This document shows, piece after piece, positions 34,536-44,115 of a stretch of DNA of 64,000 bases. The stretch comes from Mycobacterium noviomagense (GTDB lineage Bacteria; Actinomycetota; Actinomycetes; Mycobacteriales; Mycobacteriaceae): NCBI RefSeq assembly GCF_010731635.1, contig NZ_AP022583.1, positions 3,162,001 through 3,226,000 on the forward strand. The letters are read 5' to 3'. The position numbers were made by a program, and so were the translations under genes. Numbering within the stretch: the stretch's first letter is position 1; each line of letters starts with the position of its first letter. Under the pieces are notes generated by a model. It ran no database searches. It saw only the letters and a program-made list of their open reading frames with translations, and was not told where the DNA came from.

Positions 34536-36809
34536 TCAGCTTCCGCTCATGACACCCGATGCGCTGGTCGAGGACAGGGCGTCCCATTGCCGTTTCACCT
34601 CTCGTTCCCCAGCGGTCATGATCAGTCCCGAGGGCGCAAAAATTTTCGACACCACCGGATCGTCTTCACTCGGCGGTTTGCCGTTGCCGCGGACTGCCTT
34701 GCCCGCCATGACGACTCCGGCCACGAACACGATGATCACCACTGTCGCGAACACGATCGACAGGGTGCCCTGGATGAATGTGTTTCTGATGACCTCGGCG
34801 AGCTGGTGGGCGTTCTTCGCCGAACCGAAGGCCGTCTTGCCGGCTCGTTGAGCGGCGACGTACTGGAAATGCTGAGTCCAGTAGCCCACGGCTGGGTCAG
34901 CGGAGAAAATCTTTTGCCACGACGCGGTCAGCGTTACCGCCAGGTCCCACAGCAGCGGAGCCCCGGGTATCCACGCCCACTTCAGGTGGCCCTTCTTGAT
35001 GACGACGACGGTGATCACGGTCAGTGCGATCCCAGCCAGCAACTGGTTGGCGATACCGAACAGCGGAAACAGCGTATTGATGCCGCCGAGCGGATCGGTC
35101 ACCCCGATCAGCAGGATGCTGCCCCACGCCGCCACGACGGCCAGGCTGCAGATTAACGCGCCCGGGCGCCAGCTCGGATCGCGCAGCCGGGTCAGCGGAC
35201 CGCCCAGGTTGCCCAGCCCGTCGGAGAGCATGAACCGCGCTACGCGGGTGCCGGCGTCGACGGTGGTCAAGATGAACAGCGCCTCGAACATGATCGCGAA
35301 GTGGTACCAGAACGCTTTCAGACCGGTGCCGCCGAATACCCGCTGCAGCACTTCGGACATGCCGAAGGCCAGCGTGGGCGCGCCCCCGGTGCGCGACACG
35401 ATTGAGCGCTCACCGACACTGGCCGCGGCGTCGCTGATCTGCTCCCCGGTGGCCTGGCCTCCGGAGAGACCCAAGCTGTTGACGTAGTGGGCGGCCTTGC
35501 TCGCGGTGCCGCCGGTCTGGGCTGCGGGCGCGTTGATGGTGAAGTACAGGTGCTGGTCGAGGATCGCCGCGGTGATCAGCGCCATGACGGCGACGAACGA
35601 CTCGGTGATCATGCCGCCGTAGCCGATCAGCCGCATCTGGCTTTCCTTCTCCAGCAGCTTCGGTGTCGTTCCCGATGAGATCAGCGCGTGAAATCCGGAC
35701 AAGGCGCCGCACGCGATCGTGATGAACAGGAACGGAAACAGCGAGCCGGCGAACACCGGGCCGTCGCCGCGCCCCGCGAAATGCGATACCGCGGGCGCCT
35801 GCATCACCGGACGAGCGACCACGATGCCGATCGCCAGCAGCCCGATGGTGCCGACCTTCATGAACGTCGACAGGTAGTCACGCGGCGCGAGCAGCACCCA
35901 CACCGGCAGCACCGAGGCCGCGAAACCGTAGAGCACAATGAACCACGACAGCGCCACCGGGGAGAGGTTCAAAAACGTTGCACCCCAGGATGTTTCGGCG
36001 ATCCAGTTGCCGGAGGCGACCGCCAGCAGCAACAGCCCGAAACCGATCAGCGACACCTCCGACACCCGGCCCGGTCGCAAGAAACGCAGATACACACCCA
36101 TGAAAACCGCGATGGGAATCGTCATCGCGATCGAGAACACGCCCCACGGGCTTTGCGCCAGCGCCCGCACCACCACCAGCGCGAGCACCGCGATCACGAT
36201 CACCATGATCACGAGCACCCCGAGATGCGCGGCGGCCCCGCCCGTCGCGCCGAGCTCGTCGCGCGCCATCTGACCCAGCGACCGGCCGCGTCGCCGAGTG
36301 GAAAGCCACAACACCAGGTAGTCCTGCACACAACCCGCGAGCACCGCACCGACGACGATCCAGATGGCTCCGGGCAGGTAGCCCATCTGGGTGGCCAGCA
36401 CCGGACCAACCAGTGGCCCCGCACCGGCGATCGCGGCGAAATGGTGACCGAACAGCACCCGCCGGTCGGTCGGCATGTAGTCGGTGGCGTTGTTGAAGAT
36501 TTCGGCGGGTGTGGCGTGGTCGTCGCGCGGCTGGACGATCTTGCGTTCGATCAGCCGCGCATAGAAGCGGAAAGCAATGATGTACGTGCAGATCGCGGCG
36601 ATCACGAACCAGACCGCGTTCACCGTCTCACCGCGGACGAACGCGATGAGGGCCCAGGCGATGGCCCCGACGGCGGCGATCAGCGTGAAGAGGATCTTGT
36701 GCCGGATGGTGATGGGGGAGCGGTCGATAACGGCGACGGGCGGCAGGTGGGCATGGGTGCGGACGTAGTGAAGGTGTCCGTTGTGCTTTCCGTCCGGCGG
36801 TACCGCCAC
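34536..36809 (-). CDS. cstA: carbon starvation protein CstA, peptide/pyruvate transporter family
   Basis: A polytopic membrane protein of about 757 residues, equal to M. tuberculosis Rv3063. Members take up peptides or pyruvate during starvation. Typical parts are DYMPTDRRVLFGHHFAAIAG, PGAIWIVVGAVLAGCVQDYL, the SGFHALISSGTTPKLLEKES segment and TRVARFMLSDGLGNLGGPL. The GTG at 36809 is preferred: GGGAGG lies just before it and the length agrees with Rv3063; the frame upstream has no conserved residues. Confidence 0.93.
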   Translation of the reverse strand: MAVPPDGKHNGHLHYVRTHAHLPPVAVIDRSPITIRHKILFTLIAAVGAIAWALIAFVRGETVNAVWFVIAAICTYIIAFRFYARLIERKIVQPRDDHATPAEIFNNATDYMPTDRRVLFGHHFAAIAGAGPLVGPVLATQMGYLPGAIWIVVGAVLAGCVQDYLVLWLSTRRRGRSLGQMARDELGATGGAAAHLGVLVIMVIVIAVLALVVVRALAQSPWGVFSIAMTIPIAVFMGVYLRFLRPGRVSEVSLIGFGLLLLAVASGNWIAETSWGATFLNLSPVALSWFIVLYGFAASVLPVWVLLAPRDYLSTFMKVGTIGLLAIGIVVARPVMQAPAVSHFAGRGDGPVFAGSLFPFLFITIACGALSGFHALISSGTTPKLLEKESQMRLIGYGGMITESFVAVMALITAAILDQHLYFTINAPAAQTGGTASKAAHYVNSLGLSGGQATGEQISDAAASVGERSIVSRTGGAPTLAFGMSEVLQRVFGGTGLKAFWYHFAIMFEALFILTTVDAGTRVARFMLSDGLGNLGGPLTRLRDPSWRPGALICSLAVVAAWGSILLIGVTDPLGGINTLFPLFGIANQLLAGIALTVITVVVIKKGHLKWAWIPGAPLLWDLAVTLTASWQKIFSADPAVGYWTQHFQYVAAQRAGKTAFGSAKNAHQLAEVIRNTFIQGTLSIVFATVVIIVFVAGVVMAGKAVRGNGKPPSEDDPVVSKIFAPSGLIMTAGEREVKRQWDALSSTSASGVMSGS

Positions 36810-36907
36810 GGCGCCTCCCTCGACGACACTGCAGCTTTTTGCTTCCGGTGATCTTCGCACCGGCAGGGCCGCGGAAAGTTAACGCGACTTATCCGACGAG
36901 TGACGAC

Positions 36908-38449
36908 TCAGGTGTGCCGTTGGTGCATGGCACGGACCGTCTCGATGGTGTCGGCCTCGGCTGGGGCTTTGTCGTCGCGGTAGCGCAGCACCCGCGCAAA
37001 GCGCAGCGCCAGCCCGCCCGGATAGCGTGGCGAGGCCTGGATTCCGTCGAACGCGACCTCGACGACCTGTTCGGGCCGCAGCGGCACGACGTAACCGTCC
37101 GTGGGACCCGCTGCCAGCCGGAGGAACCGCTGGGTCTGCCACTCGAGCATGGCGTCGGTCATCCCTTTGAACGTCTTACCCAGCATCACGAAGCCACCGG
37201 TGGCCGGGTCACGCGCGCCCAGATGGATATTGGAAAGCTTTCCGCGGCGCCGCCCCGAGCCCCACTCCACCGCGAGCACGACCAGGTCGAGGGTGTGCAC
37301 CGGTTTGACCTTCAGCCAGGCCGCGCCGCGGCGGCCAGCTTCGTATGGCGCGGCCGGCGACTTGGCCATCACCCCTTCGTGGCCGGCGGCCAGCGTCGCG
37401 TCCAGGAAGTCGCTGGCCGCGGACAGATCCGAGGTGACCAGCCGAGCGACCCGATGCCGCGCGGGCACGATCTCGTCGAGGGCGGTGAGCCGGTCACTGG
37501 TCGGCTCGTCGAGCAGGTCGGTGCCGTCGCAGCGCAATACGTCGAAGAAGAACACCGACAGCGGCTGCGCGGCGCGGGCGGCCGCGACGTCGACCGAGCG
37601 TCCGAATCGGGACGCCGTCACCTGGAACGGTTGTGGCCGGTTGTCGGCCCGTAGTGCGATCGCCTCGCCGTCGGCGATCAGCTCGTTGACTGGCAGCGCC
37701 AACGCCGCTTCCACCACCTCGGGCAGCCGGGCGGTGACGTCGTCGAGGCTTCGGGTGTAGACGGTGACCTCGTCGTCGGCCCGGTGGATCTGGACTCTGG
37801 CCCCGTCCAGCTTGGCCTCGAAAACCGCTGTGCTCCCGAGTCTTTCGAGCGCATCGGCAATGCCGGTCGCGGTCTGCGCGAGCATCGGGCCCACTGGCCG
37901 GCCCACTCGCAGTGTGAAGGTGTCCAGGGCTGCGGTCCCGCCGGTGAGGCCGGCTGCGGCCACCGCGGGCAGATCCCCACCCATCATCGCCGCGCGACGC
38001 ACCTTCTGCGGCGGGATCCCGGTGGCGGTGGCGACGGCGTCGGCCATGATGCCGGCCAGCGCGCCCTGGCGCAGCTCACCGGACAGCAGCCGCCGCAGAA
38101 AGGTCTGCTCGGTCTCGGTCGCGGCGGCGAACAGTGCGGCGACGAGATCTGCCCGCCTCGTTTGTGATCCCTTACCGGATACCGCGCCGATCTCCGAGAA
38201 CGCGGCGTCGACGTCGGCCACGGTCAATGCGGGGTGCGCTACCGGTGGCGGCAAGGAGCGCAAAGCGGCCCAGCCGACACCGATTTGGCGTTGGGGCAAC
38301 TCACCGGAGAACCAGGAGACGACGATCGCGACCAGCCTGGGATCGGGTGCGGCGCGGTTGAGCAGCTCGGCGATGCGCGCGACCTTGGCGCGGCGCGCGG
38401 ATGCGCCGGCCACGTCCAGCGACGTGGCTGCCACGTCGATCAGCAGCAC
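36908..38449 (-). CDS. ligB: ATP-dependent DNA ligase LigB
   Basis: The 513-residue enzyme seals nicks with ATP. The adenylated lysine is in [15 protein letters not shown], with [11 protein letters not shown], the oligonucleotide-binding domain starting [20 protein letters not shown] and the terminal [20 protein letters not shown]. The N-terminal helical domain (about residues 1-200) is that of archaeal and mycobacterial LigB. It corresponds to Rv3062 and lies next to cstA as in H37Rv. It starts at GTG; the promoter is in the 90 bp before the divergent SDR gene. Confidence 0.94.
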   Translation of the reverse strand: MLLIDVAATSLDVAGASARRAKVARIAELLNRAAPDPRLVAIVVSWFSGELPQRQIGVGWAALRSLPPPVAHPALTVADVDAAFSEIGAVSGKGSQTRRADLVAALFAAATETEQTFLRRLLSGELRQGALAGIMADAVATATGIPPQKVRRAAMMGGDLPAVAAAGLTGGTAALDTFTLRVGRPVGPMLAQTATGIADALERLGSTAVFEAKLDGARVQIHRADDEVTVYTRSLDDVTARLPEVVEAALALPVNELIADGEAIALRADNRPQPFQVTASRFGRSVDVAAARAAQPLSVFFFDVLRCDGTDLLDEPTSDRLTALDEIVPARHRVARLVTSDLSAASDFLDATLAAGHEGVMAKSPAAPYEAGRRGAAWLKVKPVHTLDLVVLAVEWGSGRRRGKLSNIHLGARDPATGGFVMLGKTFKGMTDAMLEWQTQRFLRLAAGPTDGYVVPLRPEQVVEVAFDGIQASPRYPGGLALRFARVLRYRDDKAPAEADTIETVRAMHQRHT

Positions 38450-38538
38450 AGCTCAGCTTTACACGGCTGGCCGACAACGTCATGCACGGCCGCGATAGCG
38501 TGCAGGAGACTGGGGCGACATCAAACAAGGAGGTTTGA

Positions 38539-39297
38539 ATGGAGATCAACGGCAAGAAGGTGGTCGTCATCGGCGGCGCCTCCGGCATGGGGCGCGCCAG
38601 CGCCGAACTGCTGGCCGCGCGCGGCGCCAGCGTCGCGATACTCGATCGCGAGGGTTCCGACGGCAAGGAAGTTGCCACTGCGCTCGGCGGGCCGTTCTAT
38701 GCGGTGGACGTCACCGACTTCGCCGGCACCGAAAAGGCGTTGCAAGCCGCGGTCGACGATCTCGGTGGGCTGCACGTGAGCGTGACGACGGCGGGCGGCG
38801 GCATCGCCAAGCGCACGCTGACCAAAGATGGTCCGCACGATCTCGAATCCTTCCGTTCGGTCGTGGATCTGAACCTCATCGCCACCTTCAACATCAGCCG
38901 GTTGGCGGCCTGGCACATGAGCAAGAACGAACCCGAGGACGAAGAACGCGGGGTGATCATCAACACCGCCTCGATCGCGGCGTTCGAGGGCCAGATCGGC
39001 CAGGTCGCCTACACCGCGGCCAAGGCCGGCATCGCCGGCATGTGCCTGACCATGGCGCGCGACCTCGGGTCGCTGGGCATCCGGGCGCTGGCGATTGCGC
39101 CGAGCCTGTTCGCGACCGGGCTGACCAAGGGCATTCCGGACGAATATGCCACCGCGCTGACCAAAGACGCCGCATTCCCCAAGCGCCTCGGCCGGCCCGA
39201 AGAGTTTGCGAAGTTGGTTGCGGCCATCGTGGAAAACCCGATGCTCAACGGACAATGCTTGCGGCTCGACGCGGGACAACGGTTCGCGCCCAAGTGA
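38539..39297 (+). CDS. short-chain dehydrogenase (3-hydroxyacyl-CoA dehydrogenase type)
   Basis: A 252-residue SDR with GGASGMGRASAELLAARGAS, NLIATFNISRLAAW, catalytic serine in INTASIAAFEGQIGQ and YTAAKAG (Tyr and Lys). IAPSLFATGLTKGIPDEYAT is typical of HSD17B10-like dehydrogenases of branched-chain and fatty-acid degradation. A full Shine-Dalgarno sequence (AAGGAGG) lies six bases before the ATG, the strongest in this part of the window. It precedes fadE22, with about 120 bp between. Confidence 0.9.
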   Translation: MEINGKKVVVIGGASGMGRASAELLAARGASVAILDREGSDGKEVATALGGPFYAVDVTDFAGTEKALQAAVDDLGGLHVSVTTAGGGIAKRTLTKDGPHDLESFRSVVDLNLIATFNISRLAAWHMSKNEPEDEERGVIINTASIAAFEGQIGQVAYTAAKAGIAGMCLTMARDLGSLGIRALAIAPSLFATGLTKGIPDEYATALTKDAAFPKRLGRPEEFAKLVAAIVENPMLNGQCLRLDAGQRFAPK

Positions 39298-39419
39298 TCT
39301 CGTAACCGCCGGACAGAAGCCACAGTCGTGATCATCTGCCGGATCACAGCCCTGGCTTCTGCTTCGCGGCATAACCAGCTAAGTACACTCAAACCCACGC
39401 CGCCACGAGGAGGGCCCTG

Positions 39420-41585
39420 ATGGGTATCGCACTGACCGACGACCATCGCGAACTCGCCGAAGTGGCCCGCGGGTTCCTGACTTCCCAAAAGGCACGCTGG
39501 GCGGCGCGGGCCCTGCTCGATTCGGCCGACGAACCTCGACCGCCGTTCTGGCAGGAACTCGTCGAGCTGGGCTGGCTCGGCCTGCACATCGACGAGGAGC
39601 ACGGCGGGTCCGGCTACGGGTTGCCCGAGCTGGTGGTGGTGGTCGAGGAGCTGGGCCGGGCGGTGGCACCGGGACCGTTTGTGCCGACAGTGATCACCTC
39701 GGCGGTGATCGCGCATGCCGGGAGCGCGGAGCAGAAGGCGCGGCTGCTGCCGGGACTGGTCGACGGAACGGTCACTGCCGGCGTCGGCTTGGACGGCGAG
39801 GTCGCGGTCGACGGTGGGGTCGCCAACGGCGAGGCCGGCGTCGTGTTGGGCGCGGGGCTGGCTGACCTGCTGCTGATCGCCGCCGGTGACGACGTGCTGC
39901 TGCTGGACCGCGGCCGCGACGGCGTGTCGGTGCACGTACCCAAGAACACCGATCCCACGCGGCGTTCGGGGCGGGTCACGTTGAAGGATGTCCGCATCGG
40001 AGACGACGACATTGTGGCCGGGGCCCGCGAATCGGCGCTGGCGCGTGCGCGTGCGCTGGTGGCCGCTGAGGCGGTCGGTGGGGCAGCGGATTGCGTCGAC
40101 GCTGCCGTCGACTATGCGAAAGTGCGCCAGCAGTTCGGCCGCACGATTGCGACCTTCCAGGCGGTGAAGCATCACTGCGCGAACATGCTGGTGGGCGCGG
40201 AATCGGGAACCGCCGCGGTATGGGACGCGGCCCGCGCCGCGGGCGAGGACGAAGAGCAATTCCGGCTGATGGCGGCAGTGGCTGCCGCGCTGGCCTTTCC
40301 GGCCTACGCGCGCAACGCCGAACTCAATATTCAGGTGCACGGCGGGATCGGGTTCACCTGGGAGCACGACGCTCATCTGCACCTGCGCCGGGCGCTGGCC
40401 GTGCGTGCGCTGTTCGGCGGGGACGCGCCCGCGCGAGATGTCTTCGACCGCACCGCTGCTGGCGTCACCCGCGCCAACAGCCTCGACTTGCCGGCCGAAG
40501 CAGAGGAGTTGCGCAAGCAGATCCGCGCCGACGCCGCCGAAATCGCGAAGCTCGATAAAAAAGAACAGTTGGCGAAGCTCATCGAAACTGGCTACGTCAT
40601 GCCGCACTGGCCAAAGCCGTGGGGACGCGCCGCCAATGCGGTGGAGCAGTTGGTGATCGAGCAGGAGTTCAGTGCGGCAGGCATCAAGCGGCCCGACTAC
40701 TCGATCACCGGATGGGTGATCCTGACACTGATCCAGCACGGAACCGATTCGCAGATCGAACGATTCGCGCTTGCCGCGCTGCGCCAAGACGAGGTGTGGT
40801 GCCAGCTGTTCTCCGAGCCTGACGCCGGATCCGATGCCGCGGGCATCAAGACCCGCGGCACCCGGGTCGAGGGGGGCTGGAAGGTCAACGGGCAGAAGGT
40901 GTGGACCAGCGGCGCACAGTATTGCCGTCGCGGGTTAGCCACCGTGCGCACCGATCCGGACGCACCCAAGCATGCCGGCATCACCACGATGATCATCGAC
41001 ATGAAGTCGCCCGGCGTCGAAGTGCGCCCGCTGCGCCAGATCACCGGTGGGTCGGAATTCAACGAGGTGTTCTTCAACGACGTGTTCGTCCCCGACGAAG
41101 ACGTTGTCGGCGAACCCAACGCCGGGTGGACCGTGGCACGGGCAACGCTCGGCAACGAGCGGGTCAGCATCGGCGGCGGCGGCTCGTTCTACGAAGGCCT
41201 CGCACCGCAGCTGGTGCAATTGGCGCAAAAGCACGCAGACCGCTTGGGGGGCGCGGCTATTCGCGTTGGCACCTTCCTGGCCGAGGATCAGGCGTTGCGG
41301 CTGTTGAACCTGCGTCGCGCTGCCCGCAGCGTCGAGGGTGCGGGTCCCGGGCCGGAAGGCAACATCACCAAGCTCAAGCTGGCCGAGCACATGGTTGAAG
41401 GTGGCGCGATCGCATCGGCGCTCTTAGGCCCGGACATCGCGCTGGCCGAAGGTGCCGGCGGGCTGATCGCGCGAATGGTGATGGGCGCCCGCGGTATGGC
41501 GATCGCCGGCGGGACTTCTGAGGTGACTCGCAATCAAATCGCCGAGCGGATTCTCGGGATGCCGCGCGACCCGCTGATCAAGTAG
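39420..41585 (+). CDS. fadE22: acyl-CoA dehydrogenase FadE22, fused double-domain
   Basis: The 721-residue protein is a fusion of two acyl-CoA dehydrogenase-like halves, the length of M. tuberculosis FadE22 (Rv3061c). The first half has VDYAKVRQQFGRTIATFQAV and IQVHGGIGFTWEHDAHLHLR; the second has WCQLFSEPDAGSDAAGIKTR, KVNGQKVWTSGAQYC and GGTSEVTRNQIAERILGMPR. GAGGAGG precedes the ATG. It oxidises an acyl-CoA with FAD in lipid or sterol catabolism. A 19-bp perfect hairpin follows. Confidence 0.93.
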   Translation: MGIALTDDHRELAEVARGFLTSQKARWAARALLDSADEPRPPFWQELVELGWLGLHIDEEHGGSGYGLPELVVVVEELGRAVAPGPFVPTVITSAVIAHAGSAEQKARLLPGLVDGTVTAGVGLDGEVAVDGGVANGEAGVVLGAGLADLLLIAAGDDVLLLDRGRDGVSVHVPKNTDPTRRSGRVTLKDVRIGDDDIVAGARESALARARALVAAEAVGGAADCVDAAVDYAKVRQQFGRTIATFQAVKHHCANMLVGAESGTAAVWDAARAAGEDEEQFRLMAAVAAALAFPAYARNAELNIQVHGGIGFTWEHDAHLHLRRALAVRALFGGDAPARDVFDRTAAGVTRANSLDLPAEAEELRKQIRADAAEIAKLDKKEQLAKLIETGYVMPHWPKPWGRAANAVEQLVIEQEFSAAGIKRPDYSITGWVILTLIQHGTDSQIERFALAALRQDEVWCQLFSEPDAGSDAAGIKTRGTRVEGGWKVNGQKVWTSGAQYCRRGLATVRTDPDAPKHAGITTMIIDMKSPGVEVRPLRQITGGSEFNEVFFNDVFVPDEDVVGEPNAGWTVARATLGNERVSIGGGGSFYEGLAPQLVQLAQKHADRLGGAAIRVGTFLAEDQALRLLNLRRAARSVEGAGPGPEGNITKLKLAEHMVEGGAIASALLGPDIALAEGAGGLIARMVMGARGMAIAGGTSEVTRNQIAERILGMPRDPLIK

Positions 41586-41595
41586 ACGGTAGCCC

Positions 41596-41657
41596 CGCGA
41601 GCAGACGCAAAAGCCCCAAAAATCAGCTGTTTTCAGGTGCTTTTGCGTCTGCTCGCG
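41596..41657. terminator. bidirectional terminator with GCGAGCAGACGCAAAA core
   Basis: CGCGAGCAGACGCAAAAGC (41596-41614) pairs perfectly over 19 bases with 41639-41657. Its right arm encodes the last residues of the convergent DUF35 gene. The same core occurs at 46219-46276. Convergent genes on both sides fit a two-way terminator. Confidence 0.85.
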
Positions 41658-42084
41658 CTTCGATCGGCGCGAAGACCGGCATGAACTTCGCGTCGGCGTC
41701 CGTGCCGTGTTGCTCGAATCGGACCTCGACAGGCAAACCGCACACCACCGAGTCAGGTTCGCAGTCAACAATATTGGTGGCCAGACGCAGTCCCGGCTGC
41801 TCGGCGAGCTCGACGATGGCGATCACGTACGGTGTCGGCACAGCGGGGTTGTACGGATGGAAGTTCACCGTGTAGGTGAACACCGTGCCGCGCCCAGACA
41901 CCGGCCGGGCGATCAGGGTGCCGCCGCAGTGCGGGCAGTGCCCGGGGGCAGGATGGATCCAGCGCGCGCAATGCTCGCAGTACTCGATCAGCAGTTGCCC
42001 GTCGCCGTCGCGTGCCCACAAGGCGCGGTCATCAGGAAGCATGCGTGGGGGAGGCGACGATCTCGGCTCGGTCGACACGCCCAA
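41623..42084 (-). CDS. DUF35 zinc-ribbon/OB-fold protein (thiolase partner)
   Basis: The 153-residue protein has a zinc ribbon with CEHCARWIHPAPGHCPHCGG and an OB-fold with GRGTVFTYTVNFHPYNPAVP and PYVIAIVELAEQPGLRL. DUF35 proteins associate with lipid-transfer-type thiolases and help bind acyl-CoA. It is divergent from such a thiolase gene, a usual pairing. The stop lies inside the hairpin next to fadE22. Confidence 0.88.
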   Translation of the reverse strand: MGVSTEPRSSPPPRMLPDDRALWARDGDGQLLIEYCEHCARWIHPAPGHCPHCGGTLIARPVSGRGTVFTYTVNFHPYNPAVPTPYVIAIVELAEQPGLRLATNIVDCEPDSVVCGLPVEVRFEQHGTDADAKFMPVFAPIEARADAKAPENS

Positions 42085-42127
42085 TACAGTACGCTTGATC
42101 CTTCGTGGGTTTTGGCGGGCGGAGCTG

Positions 42128-43324
42128 ATGCGCTATTTCGAGAAGGACGCGATCCTGTCGGGCGTTGGCATCTCCCGAATCGGCCGCCGCACCGGCATTC
42201 CCGGACTTGAGCTGACGCTGGAGGCGACACGCCAAGCGATCGACGACGCGGGCTTGACGCCCCGTGACATCGACGGCATCGCCACGCTGGGCGACACGCC
42301 GGTCGGCGAGGTCAGCGCCGCGCTGAGCATCGAACCAGCCGATTGCGGAACCGGATTCGACACCGGTGGGCTGTTGAGTCCGGTGATGTCGGCGTGCCTG
42401 GCGGTCGCCGAGGGTCGGGCCCGCCACGTGCTGGTCTACCGGACGGTGCAGATGATCGGCGGCACGGTGCCCACGTCGCCGTCATCGGCGAATGCGCCGC
42501 GCCCGGCGCTGGCGCGAATCGTCGAATCGCACGGCGACGGTGATCGACCGCTCATCGGTCCGATGGACGATGTGGGCGAACTGGTTGCGGCGCATGCATA
42601 TTCGGCGGCGAACTGGCTGGCGTTGAACTGCCGCCGTCACATGCAGCTGTATGGAACCACGAAGGAGCAGCTGGGTTGGCTCGCGATCAACAGCAGGCGC
42701 AACGCCGCGCTGAATCCGCGTGCGGTATACCGCGAACCAATGACGATGGACGATTATCTGGCGGCGCGGCCGGTGTCGTCGCCGTTCGGGCTGTTCGACT
42801 GTGACGTGCCCGTCGACGGCTCGATCGCCGTGGTGGTGTCAGCCGTCGAGTATGCCCGCGACTGCCCGCACCGCCCGGTGACAGTCGACGCGATCGGCGG
42901 GTCCAACGGCGCCGGTGGCTGGTTCCACCGCGACGACTATCCCAAGATGGCGTCGGCCGACGCTGCGGCGCAGATGTGGTCGCGAACCGACCTGAGGCCC
43001 TCCGACGTCAAACTCGCCGAGTTGTATGACGGGTTCACCTTTCTCACGTTTGCGTGGCTGGAAGCCCTCGGCATTTGCGCCGACGGCGAGTCCGGTCCTT
43101 TTGTCGAGGGCGCCACTCGGATCGCCCGCGACGGCGAATTGCCGTTGAACACCTACGGCGGCCAGTTATCTGCCGGGCGCATGCACGGCTATTGGGTGCT
43201 GCATGAGGCGTGTCTGCAGCTGCGCGGTGACGCCGAGCAGCGGCAGGTGCCGAGGCGCCCAGAGGTAGCCGCGGTGGCGGTGGGCGGCGGCCCGATCGCC
43301 GGTTGCATGCTGCTGACTTGCTGA
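42128..43324 (+). CDS. lipid-transfer-protein-type thiolase
   Basis: A 398-residue thiolase-fold protein with GVGISRIGRRTGIPGLELTL, TRQAIDDAGLTPRDIDGIAT and the C-terminal LPLNTYGGQLSAGRMHGYWV and VGGGPIAGCMLL. The position of the first catalytic cysteine reads DTGGLLSPVMSACLAVAEG, so the canonical active site is not obvious and a retro-aldolase or modified thiolase reaction, as in steroid side-chain cleavage, is possible. GGAG lies four bases before the ATG. It pairs with the divergent DUF35 gene. Confidence 0.85.
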   Translation: MRYFEKDAILSGVGISRIGRRTGIPGLELTLEATRQAIDDAGLTPRDIDGIATLGDTPVGEVSAALSIEPADCGTGFDTGGLLSPVMSACLAVAEGRARHVLVYRTVQMIGGTVPTSPSSANAPRPALARIVESHGDGDRPLIGPMDDVGELVAAHAYSAANWLALNCRRHMQLYGTTKEQLGWLAINSRRNAALNPRAVYREPMTMDDYLAARPVSSPFGLFDCDVPVDGSIAVVVSAVEYARDCPHRPVTVDAIGGSNGAGGWFHRDDYPKMASADAAAQMWSRTDLRPSDVKLAELYDGFTFLTFAWLEALGICADGESGPFVEGATRIARDGELPLNTYGGQLSAGRMHGYWVLHEACLQLRGDAEQRQVPRRPEVAAVAVGGGPIAGCMLLTC

Positions 43325-43351
43325 GTTTGCTTGCGGCAGAGTGCTAAAGCT

Positions 43352-43609
43352 CTAGCCCAATGCGTCCGGGTCGCTGGCGCCGCGGCCCATCAACTCCAAA
43401 CCGGCCATCGCCTGCTCGGCGCCAGCCCTGTCGGTCTTCTCGACGACGAAGCCCATGTGGATGATCACCCAGTCGCCGGGCGCGAATGTCTCCTCCGGCA
43501 GCATGCCCACATTCACCTTGCGGTTCTCGCCCGCGACATCGACCAGCGCGAGTTGGTCCCCGTACCCGTCGAGCATCCGGACGACTTGACCGGGAATCCC
43601 CAAACACAT
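43352..43609 (-). CDS. hypC: hydrogenase maturation chaperone HypC
   Basis: HypC carries the Fe(CN)2CO group with HypD during [NiFe]-hydrogenase assembly and binds the large subunit. The 85-residue protein starts MCLGIPGQVVRMLD; Cys2 is essential and the methionine is removed. ATG at 43609 gives this N-terminus, while the TTG three codons earlier would mask it. It follows the protease gene with five bases between and is last in the four-gene operon. Confidence 0.93.
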   Translation of the reverse strand: MCLGIPGQVVRMLDGYGDQLALVDVAGENRKVNVGMLPEETFAPGDWVIIHMGFVVEKTDRAGAEQAMAGLELMGRGASDPDALG

Positions 43610-43614
43610 CGCCG

Positions 43615-44115
43615 TCAAACCTCTCGCGCCGCTGCGTCGACGAGCATCGCCACCGCCGACTCGACCGCCGCCACCGCGTCCGGCACCGCTGCCCGCACGG
43701 GCTCGCTCAGGCCCATCTCGTCCGCGACGTCGGCGACCTCACACCCCACCACGATAGTCCTCGGGGCCACCCCACCGAGGGCGTTAAGACTCGCGAACAC
43801 CGCCGCGGGGTCCATGCTGTGCGCGTCGAGCCCCGGCGTGGGCGCGAGCGATCCGTGGTCGGCCTCGAAGACGTGCAGGGTGCCCGGGGAACCGCGGTTG
43901 GGCAGCGCGTCGACCAGGACCAATGCGTCCCATTCCTCCAGCAGGTCGTAGGCCAGATGCATGCCGCCGATTCCGTAGTCGGTAACCCGTACCGACTCCG
44001 ACCCCAGCCGGCCCGGGAGCTGACGCAGCACCTCAGAACCGAAGCCGTCATCACCGAGGAAGATGTTGCCAATGCCGGCCACCAGGATGCGGGGTCTTCG
44101 CGGCGAGGTCGTCAT
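43615..44115 (-). CDS. [NiFe]-hydrogenase maturation endopeptidase (HyaD/HycI type)
   Basis: It removes the C-terminal peptide of the hydrogenase large subunit once nickel is in place. The 166-residue protein shows GIGNIFLGDDGFGSEVLRQL with the nickel-binding Asp, DALVLVDALPNRGSPG and LDAHSMDPAAVFAS with the conserved His. Its start overlaps hypB by four bases. The large subunit it processes is not in this window. Confidence 0.9.
   Translation of the reverse strand: MTTSPRRPRILVAGIGNIFLGDDGFGSEVLRQLPGRLGSESVRVTDYGIGGMHLAYDLLEEWDALVLVDALPNRGSPGTLHVFEADHGSLAPTPGLDAHSMDPAAVFASLNALGGVAPRTIVVGCEVADVADEMGLSEPVRAAVPDAVAAVESAVAMLVDAAAREV

Noticed and set aside
39009..40787. 592-codon minus-strand frame over fadE22 and the SDR
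   Set aside because: No conserved motif; it is a shadow of two well-identified plus-strand genes.
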